A stretch of DNA of 64,000 nucleotides from Alsobacter sp045348435 (GTDB lineage: Bacteria > Pseudomonadota > Alphaproteobacteria > Rhizobiales > Beijerinckiaceae). The translations under genes and the position numbers were made by a program. The notes under the pieces were generated by a model, which was not told the origin of the DNA, ran no database searches, and was given only the letters and a program-made list of their open reading frames with translations. Location of the stretch: the NCBI RefSeq assembly GCF_045348435.1, contig NZ_CP157484.1, positions 3,596,001 through 3,660,000 on the forward strand, written 5' to 3'. This document shows, piece after piece, positions 14,937 to 23,273 of the stretch; the stretch's first letter is position 1, and the number at the start of each line of letters is the position of its first letter.

Positions 14937-16697
14937 TCACACCAGTTCGCGCCCCCTGGCGTCGATGATGTCGCCGGTCTCGCCCTCGAAGTCGGGCAGG
15001 ATCATCTCGTTGTGAGCCTTTCCGGACGGGATCATGGGGAAGCAGTTCTCGTTCTTCGAGACGATGCAGTCGAAGATCACGGCCTTGGGACTGTCGATCA
15101 TCTCCAGGATGGCGCGATCGAGATCGTCCGGATCCGAGCAGCGGATGCCGTGCCCGCCATAGGCTTCGGCCAGCTTGACGAAGTCCGGCAGCGCCTCCGA
15201 GTAGCTCTCCGAATAGCGCCCGCCATGCAGCAGCTCCTGCCACTGGCGCACCATGCCCATGTACTGGTTGTTCAGGATGAAGATCTTCACTGGCAGCCGG
15301 TACTGCAGCGCCGTCGACATCTCCTGCATGTTCATCAGGATCGAGGCCTCGCCGGCGATGTCGATGACGAGCGCGCCCGGATGGGCCATCTGCACGCCGA
15401 CCGCGGCCGGCAGGCCGTAGCCCATGGTGCCGAGGCCGCCGGACGTCATCCAGCGGTTCGGCTCCTGGAAGTGGAAATACTGCGCGGCCCACATCTGGTG
15501 CTGGCCGACCTCGGTCGTCACATAGACGTCCCGGTCCTTGGTCAGTTCGTACAGGCGCTGGACCGCGTATTGCGGCTTGATCACCTTCGGATCCTTGCGG
15601 AACCCGAGGCAGTTGCGCTCGCGCCAGCCCTCGATCCGCTTCCACCACTCGGCGTGGGCGGCCTTGTCGACCTGCGGCGCCTGGGTGCGCCAGAGCCGGA
15701 CCATGTCCTCCAGCACGTGGCCGCAATCGCCCACGATGCCGATGTCGACCCGCACGTTCTTGTTGATGGACGAGGGATCGATGTCGATGTGGATCTTCTT
15801 GGACCGCGGCGAAAAGGCGTCCAGCCGGCCGGTGATGCGGTCGTCGAAGCGTGCGCCGATGCAGATCATGACGTCGCAGTCATGCATCGCCAGGTTGGCC
15901 TCATAGGTCCCGTGCATGCCCAACATGCCGAGCCACTGCCGGTCCGCCGCCGGATAGGCGCCCAGCCCCATCAGCGTGGAGGTGATCGGGTAGCCAGTCA
16001 GGCGCACGAGTTCGCGCAGCAGCGCGGACGCCTCGGGGCCGGAGTTGATGATCCCCCCGCCCGTATAGAAGACGGGCCGCTTGGCCGAGGCGATCAGGTC
16101 GACCGCGGCGCGGATGCGGTTCATGTCGCCCTTGATCTGAGGGCGATAGGTCTTGTGCTGGTTCGACATGGGCTTGGCGTAGGAGCCCTTGGCGAACTGA
16201 ATGTCCTTTGGAATATCGACCACCACCGGCCCGGGGCGCCCGTTGGAGGCGACGTAGAACGCCTCGTGCAGGATGCGCGGCAGGTCCTCGATGGAGCGGA
16301 CGAGATAGTTGTGCTTCGTGCAGTGGCGCGTAATGCCGACCGTGTCGCACTCCTGGAAAGCGTCCGAGCCGATGAGGTGCGTCGGCACCTGGCCGGTGAT
16401 GCAGACCAGCGGGATGGAATCCAGCATGGCGTCGGTCAGGCCGGTGACCGCGTTGGTCGCGCCCGGCCCCGACGTCACCAGCACGCAGCCGACCTTGCCG
16501 GACGAGCGGGCGTAGCCCTCCGCGGCGTGAACGGCCCCCTGCTCGTGCCGCACGAGGACGTGCTTCACCTGGTCCTGATGGAAGATGGCGTCGTAGATCG
16601 GCAGCACGGCGCCGCCGGGATAGCCGAAGATGTGCTCGACGCCCTGGTCCTGGAGCGCCTGGACGACCATCTCGGCGCCGGTCATCTGTCGGGTCAT
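14937..16697 (-). CDS. ilvB: Acetolactate synthase large (catalytic) subunit
   Basis: Thiamine-diphosphate enzyme that makes acetolactate and acetohydroxybutyrate, the first common step of Val/Leu/Ile synthesis. 586 residues. Visible are GYPGGAVLPIYDA near residue 25, HEQGAVHAAEGYA with catalytic Glu52, the FAD-binding middle domain, and the ThDP/Mg region around DIAGEASILMNMQEM...NNQYMGMVRQWQ. The start at 16697 has GGAGCT upstream; an in-frame upstream extension to 16784 would read through the attenuator hairpin and is rejected. Expression is probably controlled by the leader peptide and terminator just upstream. Confidence 0.97.
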   Translation of the reverse strand: MTRQMTGAEMVVQALQDQGVEHIFGYPGGAVLPIYDAIFHQDQVKHVLVRHEQGAVHAAEGYARSSGKVGCVLVTSGPGATNAVTGLTDAMLDSIPLVCITGQVPTHLIGSDAFQECDTVGITRHCTKHNYLVRSIEDLPRILHEAFYVASNGRPGPVVVDIPKDIQFAKGSYAKPMSNQHKTYRPQIKGDMNRIRAAVDLIASAKRPVFYTGGGIINSGPEASALLRELVRLTGYPITSTLMGLGAYPAADRQWLGMLGMHGTYEANLAMHDCDVMICIGARFDDRITGRLDAFSPRSKKIHIDIDPSSINKNVRVDIGIVGDCGHVLEDMVRLWRTQAPQVDKAAHAEWWKRIEGWRERNCLGFRKDPKVIKPQYAVQRLYELTKDRDVYVTTEVGQHQMWAAQYFHFQEPNRWMTSGGLGTMGYGLPAAVGVQMAHPGALVIDIAGEASILMNMQEMSTALQYRLPVKIFILNNQYMGMVRQWQELLHGGRYSESYSEALPDFVKLAEAYGGHGIRCSDPDDLDRAILEMIDSPKAVIFDCIVSKNENCFPMIPSGKAHNEMILPDFEGETGDIIDARGRELV

Positions 16698-16753
16698 CGG
16701 TGAGCTCCCATCAGGTTCGTTCAAAGGGTGGTCGGTCGGGACGTTCAGGCAAC

Positions 16754-16776
16754 AAAAAAGGCCCCGGTAAGGGACC
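16754..16776 (-). terminator. Attenuator terminator in the ilvB leader
   Basis: GGTCCC, loop TTACC, GGGGCC (one G-U pair) directly followed by TTTTTT on the minus strand, 57 bases before the ilvB start. A complete rho-independent terminator inside the leader means transcription can stop before ilvB. Confidence 0.82.
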
Positions 16777-16784
16777 TCGGACAC

Positions 16785-16832
16785 GGCGCCATCGTCGGGA
16801 TTGCGGTCTACGACCGTCCCGTCTCTGGCGCC
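16785..16832 (-). promoter_or_regulatory. Competing hairpin of the ilvB attenuator
   Basis: Nested complementary arms: GGCGCC (16832-16827) with GGCGCC (16790-16785), CGGGA with TCCCG, and GGTC with GACC around a GTA loop. GGGAC (16820-16816) inside this structure can instead pair with GTCCC (16775-16771) of the terminator's left arm. Mutually exclusive folds of this kind are what an attenuator needs. The switching itself is inferred. Confidence 0.55.
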
Positions 16833-16858
16833 TCGGTTACAATAAGAATGTTGCGCAC
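16808..16858 (-). CDS. ilvL: ilvB leader peptide MRNILIVTEAPETGRS
   Basis: A 16-codon frame from GTG to TAG with a GAGGGA ribosome site 7 bases upstream. Codons 4-7 read ATT CTT ATT GTA (Ile-Leu-Ile-Val), all AT-ending codons that are rare in this GC-rich genome and would make a ribosome sensitive to Ile, Leu and Val tRNA charging. It lies between a good promoter and an intrinsic terminator upstream of ilvB, the classical attenuation layout. Confidence 0.82.
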   Translation of the reverse strand: MRNILIVTEAPETGRS

Positions 16859-16889
16859 GCGCGCGTCCCTCGATTGCGAAACGTGCGGG

Positions 16890-16918
16890 ACCGTAGTCGC
16901 CCGCCGAAAACCCGTCAA
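16890..16918 (-). promoter_or_regulatory. Promoter of the ilvB leader transcript
   Basis: TTGACG (16918-16913), exactly 17 bases, TACGGT (16895-16890). The start would be near 16884, about 26 bases before the leader peptide GTG. It lies just downstream of miaA, so ilvB has its own promoter. Confidence 0.65.
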
Positions 16919-16965
16919 GCGCTTTCCGAGGAGAGCTTGAGCCCGAGCCGCCTCGTCCGGCGGCC

Positions 16966-17913
16966 TCATGGCGACGTCACCGGCGGCCCCTCGACGAAGC
17001 TGAGGCTCGCCAGCACGGCCCGCTCGGCTTCGGCGGGGTCGACCCAGAGCCAGCCTTCGCCCTGATGGCGGAACCAGGTGAACTGCCGCTTGGCGTAGTG
17101 GCGCGTGTCCGCCTTGGCCCGCTCGATCGCCTCCGGCAACGTCATCTCGTCCCGCAGCGCCTTGATCAGCCAGGGCGCGCCATGGGCCCGCATGGCCGGG
17201 AGCGCGGGGTCGAGCTCCCGCGCCGCGAGCGCCTTCACCTCTTCGAGCGCGCCGAGGCTCACCATGGCGTCGAAGCGGGCGTCGATTCGGCGGTAGAGCT
17301 CGTCCCGGTCCGGGGCGAGGAACACCCGCAGACAGGCCTCCGGCGCGAGGAGGCGCCCCTGCCGTTCGCCCTGGAAGCGGACGAGCGGCCGCCCCGTGGC
17401 CTGGAACACCTCCAGGGCGCGCACGATCCTCTGGCGATCGCTCGGCCGCAGCGTGGCCGCCGTGTCCGGGTCGCGGTGCGCCAGCTCGGCGTGCAGCTGG
17501 TCGGCCGGTACATCCGTGGTGGCCGCCCGCACGGCCGCGCGGACCTCCTCGGGGACCTCCGGGATCTCCGACAGGCCCTCCAGCAGCGCCTTGAAGTAGA
17601 GCCCCGTCCCGCCCGTCACGATCGGGATCCGCCCGGCCGCCGTCTGCGCGCCAAGCTCAAGCGCCGCCGCGCGGGACCATTTCCCAACCGAATAGGCCTC
17701 CGCCGCGTCGACATGGCCGAACAGCCGGTGCGGCGCCGCCTTCTCCTCGTCAGGGCTGGGCCGGGCCGTGATGATGCGCAGGTTTCGGTAGACCTGCATG
17801 GAATCGGCGTTGATCACGGCGCCGCCAAGACGCCGCGCCAGGTTCACCGCGAGGGCGGACTTGCCGCTCGCGGTCGGTCCTGCGATGAGGATGGCCTGGA
17901 ACCCGTGCGCCAC
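16966..17913 (-). CDS. miaA: tRNA dimethylallyltransferase
   Basis: Adds the isopentenyl group to A37 of tRNAs reading UNN codons, which strengthens codon-anticodon pairing and also affects attenuation control. 315 residues. P-loop GPTASGKS at 12-19, NADSMQVYRNL, the TGGTGLYFKAL motif, and the C-terminal QFTWFRHQ motif are all present. It is transcribed away from serB, with only 31 bases between their start codons. Confidence 0.96.
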   Translation of the reverse strand: MAHGFQAILIAGPTASGKSALAVNLARRLGGAVINADSMQVYRNLRIITARPSPDEEKAAPHRLFGHVDAAEAYSVGKWSRAAALELGAQTAAGRIPIVTGGTGLYFKALLEGLSEIPEVPEEVRAAVRAATTDVPADQLHAELAHRDPDTAATLRPSDRQRIVRALEVFQATGRPLVRFQGERQGRLLAPEACLRVFLAPDRDELYRRIDARFDAMVSLGALEEVKALAARELDPALPAMRAHGAPWLIKALRDEMTLPEAIERAKADTRHYAKRQFTWFRHQGEGWLWVDPAEAERAVLASLSFVEGPPVTSP

Positions 17914-17944
17914 GGCGCGTCACCCGCTGAACACCTGCAAGGCC

Positions 17945-18859
17945 ATGATCGACCACGTCGCGACGCTCGTCTGCCATCCCGAACGCCCGGCGCTTTCCGA
18001 TGCGCTGCTTGCGCGCGTCGCGCAAGTCCTGCCCGGGGCGCAATCTCCTCGCATGCTGAATCCGGGGCTCGCGGCGGACATCCCGTTCCGCGTCCCGGCG
18101 GCCGCGACGGACGAGCCTTACGACGCCCGCGCGCAGGCGGATCGCGCCCGCGCCGCGCTGGACGGAGCTCCCGTCGACGTCATCGTCCAGCCGGTCGCGA
18201 CGCGGCGCAAGCGGCTCTTCCTGGCCGACATGGACTCCACCATGATCGGCCAGGAATGCATCGACGAACTCGCCGACTTCGTCGGCTTGAAGGAGAGGGT
18301 CTCGGCGATCACCGAACGCGCCATGCGCGGCGAACTCGCCTTCGAACCCGCCCTGCGCGAGCGGGTCGCGCTGCTGGCTGGGCTCGACATCGGCGTGGTG
18401 GACCGCATCATCGCCGAACGCATCACGCTGACCCCCGGCGGCCCGGCCCTGGTGCGGACCATGCGGCGGGACGGCGGCTATGCGGCGCTGGTCTCGGGAG
18501 GGTTCACGGTCTTCACCGGCCCGATCTCGCGCATGATCGGTTTCGACGAGCATCGGTCCAATGTGCTGGTCGCCGAGGGACGGGAGCTCGCCGGCAGGGT
18601 GGAGGAGCCGATCCTCGGCAAGGAAGCCAAGCTCGCCGCCCTCTTGGAGCTGCGTGACCGGTTCGGTCTGGCGCATGCCGACACCCTGGCCATCGGCGAC
18701 GGCGCGAACGACCTCGCCATGCTGGAGCAGGCGGGCCTCGGCGTCGCTTTCCGGGCCAAGCCGGCCGTCGCGGCGTCCGCCCATGCGCGCCTCGACCACG
18801 CCGACCTCACCGCCCTCCTCTACGCACAGGGCTACCGGCGCGAAGAGTTCGCCGACTGA
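17945..18859 (+). CDS. serB: Phosphoserine phosphatase
   Basis: HAD-family enzyme for the last step of serine synthesis. 304 residues: a variable N-terminal region of about 88 residues, then the catalytic DMDSTMIGQECIDELAD motif with nucleophile Asp95 and acid Asp97, GELAFEPALRERV, the VSGGFTVF motif 2, and GDGANDLAML motif 4. It is divergent from miaA and converges on the degP gene across a repeat element. Confidence 0.95.
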   Translation: MIDHVATLVCHPERPALSDALLARVAQVLPGAQSPRMLNPGLAADIPFRVPAAATDEPYDARAQADRARAALDGAPVDVIVQPVATRRKRLFLADMDSTMIGQECIDELADFVGLKERVSAITERAMRGELAFEPALRERVALLAGLDIGVVDRIIAERITLTPGGPALVRTMRRDGGYAALVSGGFTVFTGPISRMIGFDEHRSNVLVAEGRELAGRVEEPILGKEAKLAALLELRDRFGLAHADTLAIGDGANDLAMLEQAGLGVAFRAKPAVAASAHARLDHADLTALLYAQGYRREEFAD

Positions 18860-18909
18860 ACCGCGTCCAACTCAGCACGAGAGGGCCGACCGCAGCTGCG
18901 GCGCCGCGT

Positions 18910-19022
18910 GTACCCTTCTCCCCGGCGCGAGGAGAACGCAGCCGGGCGAAGCGAGGTCGGATGAGGGGAGCGGCCCGGCCACCCTCACCCAGCCCTCTCC
19001 CCAATCCGGGGAGTGGGAGCAG
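18910..19022. repeat. Intergenic palindromic repeat-like element
   Basis: A noncoding stretch built from short complementary blocks: CTTCTCCCC...GAGGAGAA, GGATGAGGGG...CCCTCACCC and CTCTCCCC...GGGGAG. This CCCTTCTCCCC / GGATGAGGG pattern resembles dispersed intergenic repeats common in alphaproteobacterial genomes. It lies between the converging serB and degP genes and may help terminate both. Only one copy is visible here, so the repeat status is inferred from the pattern. Confidence 0.45.
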
Positions 19023-19038
19023 ATCGAGGCTGCGTCGA

Positions 19039-20535
19039 TCAGTCCAGCCCGACGGCCACGAAGCGCACTTCGCCCTGGGCGTTGGCCACGAGCAGGAGCG
19101 CGGACTTCTTGCCGTCCTTCTTGAGGGCGTCGATCCGGCGCGCCACGGCGTCGGGCGTGGTCACCGGCTCCTGCTGAACCTCCACGATGACGTCGCCGGG
19201 CTGGATGCGCTTGTCGGCCGCCGGGGAGTTCGGGTCGACCCGGCCCACCACGACGCCCTTGACGCTGTCCTTGATGGAGTAGCGCCGGCGCAAATCGTCC
19301 GTCAGCCCTGAGAGCTCCAGGCCCAGCGCCTTCTTGATCGCCGGCTTCTCCGGCTCGCCGCCGCCCTGGCCGTTGCTGGCGAACTTGGCCTGCTTCTCGC
19401 CGTCCTCGAGACGGCCGAGCTTCACCGTCTTGGTCTCTTCCTTGCCCTTGCGGATGATCCCGACGGCGACCTCCTTGCCCACGGGCGTCTGGCCGACGAT
19501 GCGGGGCAGGTCCTTCGACTCCTTCACCTCGACGCCGTCGAACTTGACGATGACGTCGCCGGCCTCGATGCCGGCGGGCTTGGCCGGGCCCTTCTCGTCG
19601 ATGCCTGCCACCAGGGCGCCGCGCGGCGACCCGAGGCCGAGGCTCTCGGCGATGGCGTCATCGACGTTCTGGATGCGGACGCCGAGCCAGCCGCGGCGCG
19701 TCTCGCCATACTGCACGAGCTGGTCGATGACCGGCTTGGCCATGTTGGACGGCACCGAGAAGCCGATGCCGATGGAGCCGCCCGACGGCGACAGGATGGC
19801 GGTGTTGATGCCGATGACCTCGCCGTCCATGTTGAACAGCGGCCCGCCGGAGTTGCCCTTGTTGATGGCCGCGTCGGTCTGGATGTAGTGGCCGTAGCTC
19901 TGGTCCGAGATGTCGCGGTTGCGGGCCGACACGATGCCGGCCGAGACCGACCCGCCGAGGCCGAACGGGTTGCCGATGGCGATCACCCAGTCGCCGATGC
20001 GCGACTTGTCGCTGTCGCCGAACTTCACCGACTTCAGCGGCTTGTCTGATTTCACCCGCAGCACGGCGAGATCGACCTTGGCGTCCTTGCCGACCACCTC
20101 GGCCTTCAGCTTGCGGCCGTCATTGAAGATCACGGTGACGTCGTTGGCGTCGCCGATCACGTGGTTGTTGGTGATCACGAGGCCGGACGGATCGACCACG
20201 AAACCGGAGCCGAGCGAATTGGAGCGGCGCTGCGGGCGCGGGGCGCCCTGCTCGCCGTTTTGCCCCCGCTGGTTGAAGAAATCGTCGAAGAATTCCTGGA
20301 ACGGCGACCCCGGCGGCAGCTGCGGCGTGGGAACCGAACGCTGCTCCGTCACGGTCGTGGAGGCCGAGATGTTGACCACCGCATCGGTGACCTGCTCTGC
20401 GAGATCGGCGAAGGACTCCGGCGCGGACCGGGCGATGGCCAGGGTCGGGGCCGCGATCGAGCCGGCTCCGAGGGCCGCGGCCGCAGCCGCCGCGATCGCC
20501 GTGCGCCTCAGGGTGATCAGGATGGGCTGGGCCAT
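19039..20535 (-). CDS. degP: Periplasmic serine protease, DegP/DegQ (HtrA) family
   Basis: 498 residues. The N-terminal export signal (about residues 1-35, with RR at 10-11) is followed by a trypsin-like protease domain with His125 (TNNHVIG), Asp155 (KVDLAVL) and Ser229 (GNSGGPL), and two C-terminal PDZ domains. It degrades or refolds damaged envelope proteins. The start at 20535 gives the normal signal; an upstream in-frame extension is rejected. It follows hflK-hflC-DUF2065 on the same strand, a common alphaproteobacterial arrangement. A long inverted repeat lies in its 5' region. Confidence 0.95.
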   Translation of the reverse strand: MAQPILITLRRTAIAAAAAAALGAGSIAAPTLAIARSAPESFADLAEQVTDAVVNISASTTVTEQRSVPTPQLPPGSPFQEFFDDFFNQRGQNGEQGAPRPQRRSNSLGSGFVVDPSGLVITNNHVIGDANDVTVIFNDGRKLKAEVVGKDAKVDLAVLRVKSDKPLKSVKFGDSDKSRIGDWVIAIGNPFGLGGSVSAGIVSARNRDISDQSYGHYIQTDAAINKGNSGGPLFNMDGEVIGINTAILSPSGGSIGIGFSVPSNMAKPVIDQLVQYGETRRGWLGVRIQNVDDAIAESLGLGSPRGALVAGIDEKGPAKPAGIEAGDVIVKFDGVEVKESKDLPRIVGQTPVGKEVAVGIIRKGKEETKTVKLGRLEDGEKQAKFASNGQGGGEPEKPAIKKALGLELSGLTDDLRRRYSIKDSVKGVVVGRVDPNSPAADKRIQPGDVIVEVQQEPVTTPDAVARRIDALKKDGKKSALLLVANAQGEVRFVAVGLD

Positions 20536-20558
20536 GGACGTCCTCTGTTCGTTCGCGT

Positions 20559-20606
20559 GATGGTCCGCAGCCGAGAGGCCGGAGGGAGCCCGCAGGCCGG
20601 ACCATC
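20559..20606 (-). promoter_or_regulatory. 9-bp inverted repeat in the degP 5' region
   Basis: GATGGTCCG (20559-20567) and CGGACCATC (20598-20606) are perfect complements separated by 30 bases, ending 24 bases before the degP start codon. They could be an operator or an RNA stem near the ribosome site. No known motif was recognised. Confidence 0.35.
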
Positions 20607-20716
20607 GCAAGGGAGCGGGTGGGTCGCTGAGTTAGAGAGAATTTAGGGCGGATTACGGGCGCAGGCGAGAGGCGGCGAGAAACTCACGCCGGCCGCGCGC
20701 CAAGCCGCACGCAGCC

Positions 20717-20911
20717 TCAGCGCAGGGCCGACCGGCACAGCCAGACCAGCGCGACGCCCAGCGCGGCGCTGACCAGCCCAACGACGCGCATCCGGCCCTC
20801 GCCGAGTTCGAGCGCCTCGGTCATGCGGCTGCGCACGAAGGCCGGGAAGGCAGCGAACAGCAAGCCCTCGATGGCGAAGACGAGGCCCACCCCGGCCATG
20901 AAATCCGTCAC
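20717..20911 (-). CDS. DUF2065 small membrane protein
   Basis: 64 residues with two hydrophobic segments (about 5-25 and 41-62) and a short basic connection containing RSRMTEALELGEGRMR. It matches the DUF2065 family, which is regularly found next to hflC. The position between hflC and degP supports a part in membrane protein quality control, though no function is known. Confidence 0.87.
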   Translation of the reverse strand: MTDFMAGVGLVFAIEGLLFAAFPAFVRSRMTEALELGEGRMRVVGLVSAALGVALVWLCRSALR

Positions 20912-21017
20912 GCCCGGTCCTCTGCCGATGGCGAAGAGCCCCGGGACCTTCCCGCGGCGCCCGGGCCGCCTGGATCGCCAGACGCCCGGCCGCCGCCAGG
21001 AGGGAAGGCTCGCCCGG

Positions 21018-21986
21018 TCAGGGCTTGGCCTCGCCCGGCGCGGGCGGCGCCGCAGTCGAGACGCCCGGAGGCGGCGCCGGGGCCAGCGTGGCCGGCAACC
21101 GTCCCTGCTCCTTGGGCTTGGCCGTCGGATTTCCGAAGTAACGGAAGAAATCCGAGTCCGGCGTGAGCACCATGCGGGTGTCGCCGGTCTTCATAGCGAC
21201 CTCATAGGCCTGCATGGAGCGGTAGAACGAGAAGAAGTCCGGGTCGCGGTTGAACGCGTCGGCCAGCAGCCTGTTCTTCTCGGCCTCGCCATTGCCGCGC
21301 AATTCGTCCGCGCGGCGGGTGGCGTCGGCGCGCAGCACCACGACGTCGCGGTCCGCCTTGGCCTTGATGGTCTGCGACATCTGCGAGCCGTTGGCGCGGA
21401 TGTCCGCCGCCTCGCGCTGGCGCTCCGTCTGCATGCGCTGGAACACCGCCTGGCTGTTCTGCTCCGGCAGGTCCGCGCGCCGCAGCCGCACGTCGACGAC
21501 CTCGATGCCGAGGCCTCCGGCCTGGCGGTTCACGTCGTCGCGGATCTTGTGCATCAACGCCTGGCGATCGGTCCGCACCACCGCGGTGAAGCTGGCGTCG
21601 GCCAGCACCGTGCGGACGGTCGAGTTGACGATCGAGGTCAATCGCGAGGCCGCGCCCGGGACGTTCCCGACGCTCTGGTAGAAGCGCAGCGGATCGGTGA
21701 CCCTGAAACGCGTGAACGCGTCGACCACGAGGCGCTTCTGGTCGGAGGCGATGACCTCCTGCGAGGGCAGCTCGAGATCGAGGATGCGCTTGTCGATATC
21801 GACGACGACATCGATGAAGGGCGCCTTGAAGTAGAGGCCCGGCTCCGTGATGGGAGCGCGCGCCACCTTGCCGAAGCGGAACACCAGCGCCTGCGAGGTC
21901 TGCTGCACCACGAAGGTGGAGCTGTAGAGCAGCACGGCGAGCAGAAGTAGCGCGATGGCCGTGACGAGACGGACGGTCGAGTTCAT
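21018..21986 (-). CDS. hflC: HflC, modulator of FtsH protease
   Basis: 322 residues. An N-terminal membrane anchor (about 7-27) and a periplasmic SPFH/band-7 domain (QTSQALVFRFGKV to the coiled-coil ERQREAADIRANG) are visible, then a Pro/Ala-rich tail. HflC forms with HflK the large ring around the FtsH membrane protease. Its ATG overlaps the hflK stop (ATGA), so the pair is translationally coupled. Confidence 0.95.
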   Translation of the reverse strand: MNSTVRLVTAIALLLLAVLLYSSTFVVQQTSQALVFRFGKVARAPITEPGLYFKAPFIDVVVDIDKRILDLELPSQEVIASDQKRLVVDAFTRFRVTDPLRFYQSVGNVPGAASRLTSIVNSTVRTVLADASFTAVVRTDRQALMHKIRDDVNRQAGGLGIEVVDVRLRRADLPEQNSQAVFQRMQTERQREAADIRANGSQMSQTIKAKADRDVVVLRADATRRADELRGNGEAEKNRLLADAFNRDPDFFSFYRSMQAYEVAMKTGDTRMVLTPDSDFFRYFGNPTAKPKEQGRLPATLAPAPPPGVSTAAPPAPGEAKP

Positions 21987-23110
21987 TTCTGCGCTCCCTG
22001 CGTCGGACGGCGCTGGAGTTCGTTGAGCGGCAGATATGGCACCACGCCCTGTCCATTCCCGTTCTTGTTGTCGAGGATGATCTTGTCGGTCCCGCCGAAG
22101 ACGCGTTCCATCGTCTCCAGATACATGCGCTCGCGGGTCACGTCGGGCGCCTTGCGGTATTCCTCGTAGACCTGCTTGAAGCGGCTCGCCTGGCCGTTGG
22201 CCTCGGCGATGATGCGCTCGCGATAGGCTTCCGCCTCCTGGACGATGCGCGCGGCCTCGCCTCGGGCCTCGGGAACCACCTTGCTGGCGTAGGTCTCGGC
22301 CTCGTTGCGGGCGCGATCCTGGTCCTGGCGCGCGGCCTGGACGTCGCGGAACGCGTCGATGACCTGCTGCGGCGGATCCACCTTCTGGAGCTGCACGAGA
22401 CGAACCTCGACGCCGGACTTGTAGGTGTTCAGCACGTCCTGCATCAGCTGGCGGACCTCGGTCTCGATCGCGCCGCGGTCGGTGGTCAGGATCTGCTGGA
22501 TGTTGCGGCGGCCCACCACCTCGCGCATGGAGGCCTCGGCGACCGCCTTCACGGAGGCTTCGGGCGCCTGGATGTTGAAGGCGTAGTCGGCGGCCCGGGC
22601 CGGGTTGATCTGCCACTGCACCGCGTAGTCGATGTCGACGATGTTTTCGTCGCCGGTGAGCATCAGGCTCTCTTCCAGCACGTCGCGGAAACCGCTGCGG
22701 CGGTTGCCCTCGGCGCTGCGGTAGCCGACCTCGGTGGTGTTCACCGTGGTGACGGGGCGCTTCTCCACGCGCCCGATCGGGGCCGGATAGTTGTAGTTCA
22801 GGCCGGGCTGGGTGGCGCCGACATATTTGCCGAACACGAGGTTGAGGCCGATCTCCTCCTGCCTCACCGTGTAGAAGCCGGTCGCCAGCCACAGGAGCAC
22901 GGCGCCGAGCGCGATGGCGGCGACGCCGCGCCCGCCCATTCCGCCGCCCGGCATCACCTGGCGCAGCTTGTCCTGGCTACGGCGAAGGAGCTCTTCCAGG
23001 TCAGGCGGAGAGCCGTTGCCTCCTCCGCCGCCCTGCGGACCGGTGCCCCATGGCCCCTGCTTGCGGGGTCCCCAGGGGCCTCCCCCTCCGCTTTGATTGC
23101 TCCAAGGCAT
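21983..23110 (-). CDS. hflK: HflK, modulator of FtsH protease
   Basis: 375 residues. A Gly/Pro/Trp-rich cytoplasmic N-terminus (MPWSNQSGGGGPWGPRK) precedes one membrane segment (about 63-83) and an SPFH/band-7 domain with a long coiled-coil (ARQDQDRARNEAETYASKV). Partner of HflC in the FtsH control complex. The ATG at 23110 is chosen because it gives the conserved MPW start. It lies 163 bases downstream of folA. Confidence 0.95.
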   Translation of the reverse strand: MPWSNQSGGGGPWGPRKQGPWGTGPQGGGGGNGSPPDLEELLRRSQDKLRQVMPGGGMGGRGVAAIALGAVLLWLATGFYTVRQEEIGLNLVFGKYVGATQPGLNYNYPAPIGRVEKRPVTTVNTTEVGYRSAEGNRRSGFRDVLEESLMLTGDENIVDIDYAVQWQINPARAADYAFNIQAPEASVKAVAEASMREVVGRRNIQQILTTDRGAIETEVRQLMQDVLNTYKSGVEVRLVQLQKVDPPQQVIDAFRDVQAARQDQDRARNEAETYASKVVPEARGEAARIVQEAEAYRERIIAEANGQASRFKQVYEEYRKAPDVTRERMYLETMERVFGGTDKIILDNKNGNGQGVVPYLPLNELQRRPTQGAQK

Positions 23111-23273
23111 CCAGGTGTCCTCTTCCGCTCTGGTCGTTGTTATGCCTGGGCTTCGCCCCGATGGGCCCGCCAAGGCGCGTTTATCGCACGGAAGTGGGGT
23201 GTCGTGTGCGCTTCGTCAACGGAGGCTCGGCCGGATGGTTGACGAAGATCGCGCAGGGTGGGGGCGAGCGACC

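Noticed and set aside
15012..16703. Long frame antisense to ilvB
   Set aside because: The complementary strand carries every acetolactate synthase motif; the antisense translation is low-complexity and has no recognisable family.
21018..22892. A 624-codon frame spanning hflC and part of hflK
   Set aside because: Only the part from 21986 onward reads as HflC; the upstream stretch is the wrong frame of hflK. hflK and hflC are two genes with a 4-base overlap.
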